From: CAYFQV01 sp964413635
Lineage (GTDB): Bacteria > Spirochaetota > Spirochaetia > DSM-27196 > PWMO01
NCBI GenBank assembly: GCA_964413635.1
Contig: CAYPTH010000106.1
Location: forward strand, 1 to 10,823
Reading direction: 5' to 3'
DNA length: 10,823 nucleotides
A program made the position numbers and the translations under genes. Shown here one piece after another: positions 6,136 through 10,823 of this stretch; position 1 is the first letter of the stretch, and each line of letters begins with the position of its first letter. The notes under the pieces are model-generated. The model saw only the letters and a list, made by a program, of their open reading frames with translations. It was not told the origin of the DNA and did no database searches.

Positions 6136-6996
6136 ATGGACAAGGATCACTCCTGGGTCAGCTGGAACGGCAACATCGTTCACCGCTACGAGCACGTGCA
6201 CCGGCCGCGAAGCGAGGAAGAGCTGGCCGCCGCTCTGGAGAACGCCGGGTCAGTCCGCGTCTTCGGCAACAAGCAGTCCTCGGCCGACATTGCTGCCGGG
6301 ACCGAGACGCTGATCGACCTCCGTGACTANNNNNNNNNNNNNNNNNNNNNNNNNNNNNNNNNNNNNNNNNNNNNNNNNNNNNNNNNNNNNNNNNNNNNNN
6401 NNNNNNNNNNNNNNNNNNNNNNNNNNNNNTACTATCTCCGTGTCGACGAGCAGGCCATTCGTGACGAGGAGTGGCTTGCCCACTTCCGCAGCTGGCTCAG
6501 GGAATACGAGTTCCTCCGCATCATCTGGCTACCCCACACCGGCTACGGCTGGGTGGTCCGGGGTGAGCGAATAGGGCCCGACACCGCCGTCGAGGAACGT
6601 GGCGCACCGCGCTTCGTGCGGCATCGCCGCGAGGTGTCGAAGTTCCTCTACAAGCGCACGGTGCGCTTTCCTCGCTTCACCCGGCCGGCCAATCGGCTAC
6701 TGCGACGACTCTTCTTCAACCACCGCACAGTGAAGAAGGGTACGCTCTACGGGGCAACCGTCACGAAGGCCCGAGGCTCCTCGCTGGAGCTTGCCGAATG
6801 GAGCGTTACCCTGGATCGCTTCGAGGAGCTATTCCTCGACTTGAACGGCCGTCCGCACTGGGCCAAACGCTTCAAGGCGAAGGCGGCGGAGCTGCGGCCC
6901 CTCTATCCGCGCTGGGATGACTTCATTAATCTGCGGCGCAGGATGGACCCGGAGAACAAGCTCCTCAATCCCTACTTGCGGCAGCTCCTGGGGTAG
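6136..6996 (+). CDS. Aldonolactone/alditol oxidase-type FAD-binding oxidoreductase, interrupted by a gap
   Basis: VAO/ALO-type flavoenzymes (D-arabinono-1,4-lactone oxidase, alditol oxidase) oxidise sugar lactones or polyols with O2 or another acceptor. The readable N-terminal 64 residues show the family opening (WVSWNGNIV, RPRSEEEL, then VRVFGNKQSS and LIDLRD). The C-terminus shows GRPHWAK, YPRWDDFINLRR, MDPENKLLNPYLRQLLG, closely matching the end of the ALO domain. The middle, including the pyrophosphate-binding loop of the FAD domain, lies in the gap at 6330-6429. Relatives have about 420-450 residues; 64 plus 188 are readable here, so the gap probably hides more than 100 bases. Q47 replaces the His that covalently holds FAD in many relatives. 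The C-terminal domain also looks ~60-80 residues short before GRPHWAK. The last base pair before the gap (TAN) fits a Tyr codon. The gene lies 68 bases upstream of the ATPase gene. The substrate is unknown. Confidence 0.8.
   Translation: MDKDHSWVSWNGNIVHRYEHVHRPRSEEELAAALENAGSVRVFGNKQSSADIAAGTETLIDLRDXXXXXXXXXXXXXXXXXXXXXXXXXXXXXXXXXXYYLRVDEQAIRDEEWLAHFRSWLREYEFLRIIWLPHTGYGWVVRGERIGPDTAVEERGAPRFVRHRREVSKFLYKRTVRFPRFTRPANRLLRRLFFNHRTVKKGTLYGATVTKARGSSLELAEWSVTLDRFEELFLDLNGRPHWAKRFKAKAAELRPLYPRWDDFINLRRRMDPENKLLNPYLRQLLG
6330..6429. other. Assembly gap (100 N) inside the FAD oxidase gene
   Basis: Exactly 100 N. Unlike the first gap, the flanks share no repeated sequence, so real bases are missing. 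From family length I expect the missing segment to be longer than 100 bases. That the frame is kept across the N run is uninformative. Confidence 0.98.
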
Positions 6997-7026
6997 CCGC
7001 CGCCGGCCGCTGTTGAGTCCGCCCGC

Positions 7027-7055
7027 TTGACCGCCCGCCTCGCCGAGCATACCCT
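7027..7055 (+). promoter_or_regulatory. Candidate sigma-70-type promoter for the ATPase gene
   Basis: TTGACC (7027-7032, five of six to TTGACA), a 17-base spacer and TACCCT (7050-7055, three of six). The predicted start of transcription is near 7062, two or three bases before the GTG at 7065, so the message would be leaderless or nearly so. No SD is present. The -35 and spacing are good; the -10 is weak. Confidence 0.4.
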
Positions 7056-7064
7056 CGAACCACC

Positions 7065-7997
7065 GTGGCCAACACAGACAGCGCCGGTGGCGCAGCTCGC
7101 GCCGCCGGGGACGACATCAACACCATCTCGAGCTCCTACCGAATTGAAGAGAAGCCCTTCTATCTTTCCATCAAGGACGAGGTCGAGATCTTCGAACGCG
7201 CCTGGATCGAGCAAATACCGGTGCTCCTCAAAGGGCCGACCGGCTGCGGCAAGACGCGCTTCGTGGAGTACATGACCTGGCACCTGGGGCAGAAGGTGTA
7301 CCGGGCGGCCGGCGCCGGCACCGCCGGCGGCGCAGCCGGCGCCGGCCCCTTCGCCCACGGCGTCGGCAGCCTCTACACCGTCGCCTGCCACGAGGACATG
7401 ACCGCCCGGGACCTGACGGGCCGCTACATCATGAAGGGAGGCGAAGCGGTCTGGATCGACGGGCCGGCCACCATGGCGGTCAAGGAGGGAGCCATCCTCT
7501 ACCTCGACGAGGTCGTCGAGGCGCGCAAGGACGTCACCGTGGTCATCCATCCCCTCACCGACTACCGTCGTCTCCTGCCCATTGAGACCTTGGGGATTCA
7601 GATCGAGGCGCCGCCGAGCTTCATGGTCGTCGTCTCATACAACCCCGGCTATCAGAGCATCCGCAAGAACCTCAAGCCGTCGACCAAGCAGCGCTTCGTC
7701 GCAATCGACTTCTCCTACCCGCCGGCCGACAAGGAGACGACAATCGTGCAGACCGAAAGCGGCATCGATCACGCCCTCGCGGAACGGCTCGTGCTCCTCG
7801 GCAACGATATTCGCAACATCACTACCATTGACTTGGAGGAGGGGGTAAGCACCCGCAGTCTCGTACACGCCGGCAAGCTCATCCGTCGCGGCATTCGCGC
7901 AAAGCGCGCCTGCTCTCTGGCAATCGCACAGGCCGTCACGGATGAGAAGGACGAGATTGCGGCAATCGAGCTGATTGTCGACAAGATCTTCAGATAG
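7065..7997 (+). CDS. CbbQ/NorQ-type AAA+ ATPase (MoxR group)
   Basis: The product has 310 residues and spans the full CbbQ/NorQ/GvpN-type fold: Walker A GPTGCGKT (57-64), Walker B ILYLDE (144-149), sensor-like Asn193 in SYNPGYQS, and Arg210 in TKQRF as likely arginine finger. The segments TVACHEDMTARDLTGRY and VVEARKDVTVVIHPLTD are hallmarks of this family. Family members act as ATP-driven remodelling chaperones with a VWA-domain partner (CbbO or NorD) to activate Rubisco or insert metals into NO reductase. No partner, Rubisco or NO-reductase gene is visible here, so the client is unknown. Residues ~78-103 are a Gly/Ala-rich insert between the Walker A helix and the next strand that typical members lack. 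The N-terminal 24 residues are also low complexity. The GTG start is the first in frame after the ALO gene and matches a promoter at 7027; a later start near residue 25 cannot be ruled out. Confidence 0.9.
   Translation: MANTDSAGGAARAAGDDINTISSSYRIEEKPFYLSIKDEVEIFERAWIEQIPVLLKGPTGCGKTRFVEYMTWHLGQKVYRAAGAGTAGGAAGAGPFAHGVGSLYTVACHEDMTARDLTGRYIMKGGEAVWIDGPATMAVKEGAILYLDEVVEARKDVTVVIHPLTDYRRLLPIETLGIQIEAPPSFMVVVSYNPGYQSIRKNLKPSTKQRFVAIDFSYPPADKETTIVQTESGIDHALAERLVLLGNDIRNITTIDLEEGVSTRSLVHAGKLIRRGIRAKRACSLAIAQAVTDEKDEIAAIELIVDKIFR
7308..7346 (+). repeat. Two copies of a 12-base palindrome inside the ATPase insert
   Basis: The self-complementary GCCGGCGCCGGC occurs at 7308-7319 and 7335-7346. The 27-base period equals nine codons, so both copies encode Ala-Gly-Ala-Gly in the same frame. 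It fits local in-frame expansion by slippage or hairpin-mediated duplication. Confidence 0.7.
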
Positions 7998-7998
7998 A

Positions 7999-8043
7999 GG
8001 CCCTGCCGGGCCGATGCCCACGCCCCCCGGCCGCGGGCGGCCG
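7999..8043. terminator. Paired GC hairpins between convergent genes, possible bidirectional terminator
   Basis: The 46-base spacer between two convergent stop codons holds GGCCC-TGCC-GGGCC (7999-8012) and CGGCCG-CGGG-CGGCCG (8028-8043, stem of six G-C pairs). Neither is followed by a T tract on either strand, so classic intrinsic termination is uncertain. The hairpins may still end or stabilise both transcripts. Confidence 0.4.
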
Positions 8044-8841
8044 CTACCAGGTGCAGTAACCTCCGTCGATCACGAGGTCACTACCGGTCATGTAGTCCGA
8101 GACACCTGACGCGAGATAGACCACGGCCCCCTGGAGGTCCTCCGTTTCTGCCATCCGCTGCATGGGAATGCGCTCGAGCCACTTGGGCAACATGCTCTTT
8201 CCTTCCGGCGTCTCCAACAGCTTCTCGACCAGGGCCGTCTTGGTATAGCCCGGGCTAATACTGTTCACCCGGATTCCCCGCGGCGCCCACTCGGCGGCAA
8301 GGCTCCGAGTCAGGTGCAGTACGCCGGCCTTCGAGCTGTTGTAGGCGCTCTGATTCTGCGGCGTATTGGAAATGTGCGCGGACATGGATGCGGTGTTGAT
8401 AATCTTTCCGTATCCGGCCTCGAGCATGACGCGGGCTTCCGCCTGGGCACAGAGGAAGACGGAGTTCAGATTCAAGTCGATGAGCTTCTTCCACTCCTGA
8501 TAGTCCATGGTCTCGGCGTCCCGCCACAGTCCCATGCCTGCGTTATTCACACCAATGGTCAACCCACCCCACGCATCGACGACCGATTGCACCATCCGGG
8601 ATACCGCTTCCGGATCGGTCACATCTGCATGAATCGCCGTGGCCTCGATCCCCTTCGAGGTGAGCTCGCCGACCGCGGACTCGGCGAGGGATACATCAAT
8701 ATCCACCACTGCGACCTTTGCGCCGGCTTCGCCGAGGGCGTGGCAGTAGGCGAGCCCGATCCCTTGCGCGCCGCCCGTCACCAACGCGGTCCGCCCATCC
8801 AGGCGAAATCTGTCGAGAATCGATTCCTGTTCCTCTCTCAT
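8044..8841 (-). CDS. SDR family NAD-dependent sugar/polyol dehydrogenase (arabinitol/sorbose-reductase-like)
   Basis: The product is a 265-residue classical short-chain dehydrogenase. It has the glycine motif TGGAQGIG (22-29), Asp47 at the end of strand 2 (predicting NAD over NADP), NNAG (99-102), and the tetrad N124, S152, Y167 and K171 (YNSSK). The N-terminus (ILDRFRLDGRTALVTGG) and the C-terminal ending (DYMTGSDLVIDGGYCTW) resemble the D-arabinitol dehydrogenase, L-sorbose reductase and mannitol dehydrogenase branch. The enzyme would interconvert a sugar alcohol and a ketose in the cytoplasm; the exact substrate cannot be set. It is the third gene of the operon, 36 bases after the zinc dehydrogenase. 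AAGGGG with an eight-base spacer gives the ATG. That SD falls in the 3' arm of a small hairpin, so translation may be modulated. Confidence 0.9.
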   Translation of the reverse strand: MREEQESILDRFRLDGRTALVTGGAQGIGLAYCHALGEAGAKVAVVDIDVSLAESAVGELTSKGIEATAIHADVTDPEAVSRMVQSVVDAWGGLTIGVNNAGMGLWRDAETMDYQEWKKLIDLNLNSVFLCAQAEARVMLEAGYGKIINTASMSAHISNTPQNQSAYNSSKAGVLHLTRSLAAEWAPRGIRVNSISPGYTKTALVEKLLETPEGKSMLPKWLERIPMQRMAETEDLQGAVVYLASGVSDYMTGSDLVIDGGYCTW

Positions 8842-8850
8842 GTCTCCAAC

Positions 8851-8876
8851 CCCTTATTGGCCCGGCAAGACAAGGG
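8851..8876 (-). promoter_or_regulatory. Intercistronic hairpin that could mask the Shine-Dalgarno of the third dehydrogenase gene
   Basis: In the transcript CCCTT (8876-8872) can pair with AAGGG (8855-8851), the core of the SD. An inner TTG/CAA pairing closes a six-base loop. The stop codon of the preceding gene (8878-8880) lies just upstream, so a ribosome finishing there would tend to open the structure. Confidence 0.35.
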
Positions 8877-8877
8877 C

Positions 8878-9942
8878 TCAGGCTTGTAGCTCTTCATCGA
8901 ATACGACCGCAACCTTTCCACACTTCCCACCCGCCATAAGCGCATAGGCTTCATCGGCGCGGTCCAGGGAAAAGCGGTCGGTCACCAGATCGTGGGGATG
9001 GATACCCCAGGAGACCAGCCGTTCCACCAGCTCTTCCATGAGCCAGATGCTGGTGACCCAGGAGCCGTAGACGGTCTTCTGCCCGTGGATCATGTCGGGG
9101 CTGGGTTCCAGGTGAACGTCTCCGCCCTCGCCGACAAAGGCAATATCTCCCCAGGACGAGGCGGCGCGAACGGCGAGGCGGCGGGCCGCACCGTTCCCGG
9201 AACAGTCCACCGTCTTTTCGAAGCCCTGCGGAGCGACTTCCTCGAATAGGCGGGATTCGAGATCGTCGGAGAAGCGATACACCTGATCCGCCAAACCGAG
9301 GCGGCGGACGAGATCCAGACGCTCCTGCACGACGTCGACGCCCACCAGATGCCGGGCGCCCATGGCGCGAGCCAGCATGAGGGTCGCCATGCCCACCGGT
9401 CCGAGACCGGTGACCAGGACGCGGTCGTTGCCGGAGACACCGAGCTTCACGAGCGCCTCGTATGAGGTTCCAAAGCCGCAGGCCACTTGGGCACCGTCGA
9501 CGTAGGATAGTGGCTCCGGCAGCGGTACGAGATCTTTCTCGTCGGCCAGAAGATACTCGGCCATGCCGCCGTCGCGCTGCCAGCCGTAAGCTTGTCGGTA
9601 CTCGCTGCGGCAGCTGATCATGTAGCCCCGCCGGCAGTCGTAGCACACCCCGCACCCGGAGATGTGGTAGACGATCACCCGATCTCCCTCGCCGAAGCGT
9701 TTCAAACCACTACCGGCTTTGATAATCCGGCCGCAGGGCTCGTGCCCGGCAATGACACCCTGGTATGCTTCCGGCCCCTTCCCGAGGTGTTCCCGGTAGA
9801 TGGCCCGAATGTCACTCCCGCAGATGGTTGAGGCCTTCGTTTTTAGGAGCACCTGACCGGGCCCCGGCTCGGGTACATCGAACTCTTTCAAAACCGCCGT
9901 GCTGTTTCCCGGTAGAACTGCACCCTTCATCTTCTGTGCCAT
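8878..9942 (-). CDS. Zinc-dependent medium-chain dehydrogenase (MDR/ADH family), probable polyol or alcohol dehydrogenase
   Basis: The product has 354 residues, normal for a zinc MDR enzyme. Catalytic zinc ligands are C41 (ICGSD), H67 and E68 (AGHEP); C155 (VACGFGT) is in the place of the third ligand. The structural zinc lobe has four Cys: C97, C100, C103 and C111. The Rossmann motif GLGPVG (179-184) is followed by Asp203 (VGVDV), predicting NAD. Cys at the third ligand position is as in alcohol dehydrogenases, where sorbitol-type enzymes usually have Glu. The neighbours suggest oxidation of a sugar alcohol or related hydroxy compound, but the substrate is open. The start at 9942 is chosen because AAAGGAG lies eleven bases upstream and the family N-terminus begins there (MKGAVLPG). 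The frame is open to an ATG at 9999, which would overlap the upstream gene's end and add 19 hydrophilic residues. Confidence 0.92.
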   Translation of the reverse strand: MAQKMKGAVLPGNSTAVLKEFDVPEPGPGQVLLKTKASTICGSDIRAIYREHLGKGPEAYQGVIAGHEPCGRIIKAGSGLKRFGEGDRVIVYHISGCGVCYDCRRGYMISCRSEYRQAYGWQRDGGMAEYLLADEKDLVPLPEPLSYVDGAQVACGFGTSYEALVKLGVSGNDRVLVTGLGPVGMATLMLARAMGARHLVGVDVVQERLDLVRRLGLADQVYRFSDDLESRLFEEVAPQGFEKTVDCSGNGAARRLAVRAASSWGDIAFVGEGGDVHLEPSPDMIHGQKTVYGSWVTSIWLMEELVERLVSWGIHPHDLVTDRFSLDRADEAYALMAGGKCGKVAVVFDEELQA

Positions 9943-9985
9943 GTGTCCTGGTTCTCCTTTCTGTGTGCCGCACTCCGCCGAACGA

Positions 9986-10786
9986 TCAGAGAATACCACC
10001 GGATATCGGCACGTTTACGCCGGTGATATAGCTGGCATCATCGCTCATGAGAAACGCAACCGCGCCGGGAATCTCCTCAATGCCGCCGACGCGTCTCATG
10101 GGGACCGCCCCGATCATTTCCTCGGCGACTTTCGCCGGATCTGAGGAGAAGTACTGCGTCCCGGCCTCCGCCTGGAGATTCACCTGCCGATCCCACATGT
10201 ACCCCGGTCCCATGAAGGCCGGACTGATGGAGTTCACTCTGATCCCGTAGGGGGCGAGGTCCTTGGATGCGGTCTGCGTGAGCCCAATGACGGCGAACTT
10301 GGAAGCGCCGTAGGCAGCCATGTTGGGCGGCCCCTCGACGCCGGCCATGCTTGCGGTATTGACGATTGCGCCGCCCCCGGCCTCCACCATGTGTGTGGAG
10401 ACCGCCTTGAGGACGTAGAAGAAGCCGTTGACGTTGATGTCTATAACCTTGACGAAGTCGTCCTCCGGGTAGCGATGCATCGGCTGAAATAGCCCCTGAT
10501 ATCCGGCATTGTTGAAGAGGAGATCGATGCGACCGAAATCCCGCACAATCGCTTGCACCGTCTCGTCGACGGCGCTTCGGTTCGTCACATCGCAGCGATA
10601 GGCCCGAACTTCGCTCGCGACAGCGCGTAGATCCGCTGCGGCTTGTTCCAGCTTCTCTGCGACCACATCCAACAGGGCGATTCGCGCTCCCTCACGGGCC
10701 AGGCGTCGCGCCGTTTCCAGCCCAATGTTCCCGGCGCCGCCCGTAACCACGAGCGTCCGCCCTTCGAAGCGTCTTTCTGCTTCCAC
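9986..10786 (-). CDS. SDR family dehydrogenase, xylitol-dehydrogenase-like
   Basis: The product is a 266-residue classical SDR: glycine motif TGGAGNIG (15-22), Asp40 after strand 2 (NAD), NNAG (92-95), and catalytic N118, S146, Y159 and K163 (YGASK). From memory, long stretches (FNNAGYQG, YP-DDF, NTASMAGV-GPPNMAAYG, DLAPYGIRVNSISP, MGPGYMW-RQV-LQA, QYFSSDP, PMRRVG) closely match the NAD-dependent xylitol dehydrogenase of Gluconobacter, which converts xylitol to D-xylulose; a related polyol is equally possible. The GTG start has AAGGGG at a six-base spacing. It is the first of three dehydrogenase genes visible in this operon; the next starts 43 bases downstream. The operon probably begins further right: in the frame of the remaining edge bases, SYPAA plus TAA (10805-10807) would be a plausible end of a preceding gene. 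Confidence 0.92.
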   Translation of the reverse strand: MEAERRFEGRTLVVTGGAGNIGLETARRLAREGARIALLDVVAEKLEQAAADLRAVASEVRAYRCDVTNRSAVDETVQAIVRDFGRIDLLFNNAGYQGLFQPMHRYPEDDFVKVIDINVNGFFYVLKAVSTHMVEAGGGAIVNTASMAGVEGPPNMAAYGASKFAVIGLTQTASKDLAPYGIRVNSISPAFMGPGYMWDRQVNLQAEAGTQYFSSDPAKVAEEMIGAVPMRRVGGIEEIPGAVAFLMSDDASYITGVNVPISGGIL

Positions 10787-10823
10787 GAGTTTCCCCTTCT
10801 CTTCTTACGCTGCCGGGTAGGAC

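Noticed and set aside
6972..7550. 192-residue minus-strand open frame across the ATPase gene
   Set aside because: It is a shadow of the Walker A region of the ATPase, Gly/Asp/Val-rich with no family signature.
8951..9655. 234-residue minus-strand frame inside the zinc dehydrogenase
   Set aside because: It is an out-of-frame Arg/Gly/Pro-rich shadow of a well-supported enzyme.
10801..10823. End of an upstream gene (SYPAA, TAA at 10805-10807, minus strand)
   Set aside because: Plausible, but only five codons are visible, too few to call a gene.

Overview
The window is a GC-rich bacterial scaffold with two 100-base gaps (2230-2329 and 6330-6429), most likely a draft or metagenome assembly. The probable source is a free-living member of the Spirochaetota. 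This rests on a lipoprotein with a relaxed lipobox (AGSC then SNPM), an Ig-like plus beta-helix surface architecture, and a secreted barrel/transglutaminase-like/TPR protein. It is an inference from style of gene content; no rRNA or other marker is present. I see no tRNA, rRNA, CRISPR array, transposase or prophage gene.

Left part (1-2093): about 300 bases that hold at most the tail of an unrecognised gene, then a small PilZ (c-di-GMP receptor) protein on the plus strand. It converges on a MATE-type efflux transporter on the minus strand, and the two stop codons overlap.

Centre left (2094-5970, minus strand): a two-gene envelope operon. The first gene encodes an exported protein with a beta-rich, barrel-like N-terminus, a transglutaminase-like cysteine peptidase domain and C-terminal TPRs. 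The second overlaps it by ATGA and encodes a lipoprotein with an Ig-like domain and a right-handed beta-helix. As sequenced, the lipoprotein gene is split by a frameshift at a four-C tract (3228-3231), and its 3' end runs into a gap flanked by an exact 55-base duplication that looks like an assembly artefact.

Centre right (5971-7997, plus strand): a 165-base AT-rich divergent promoter region, then an aldonolactone/alditol oxidase-type FAD enzyme interrupted by a gap. It is followed by a CbbQ/NorQ-type AAA+ ATPase with an unusual Gly/Ala-rich insert and no VWA-domain partner in view.

Right part (8044-10786, minus strand): a tightly spaced operon of three NAD-type dehydrogenases (xylitol-dehydrogenase-like SDR, zinc-dependent MDR, arabinitol/sorbose-reductase-like SDR). 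It is probably part of a sugar-alcohol or ketose catabolic locus that continues beyond the right edge. It converges on the ATPase across a 46-base spacer with two GC hairpins.

The clearest non-gene signals are these: three genes without Shine-Dalgarno sequences have -10-like hexamers 8-9 bases before the start codon (possible leaderless transcripts); a direct repeat lies in the divergent promoter; a possible SD-masking hairpin lies in the dehydrogenase operon; and the oxidase has Gln at the position where relatives carry the FAD-linking His. I found no clear evidence of a new defence or mobile system. The best candidate for undescribed biology is the envelope operon.
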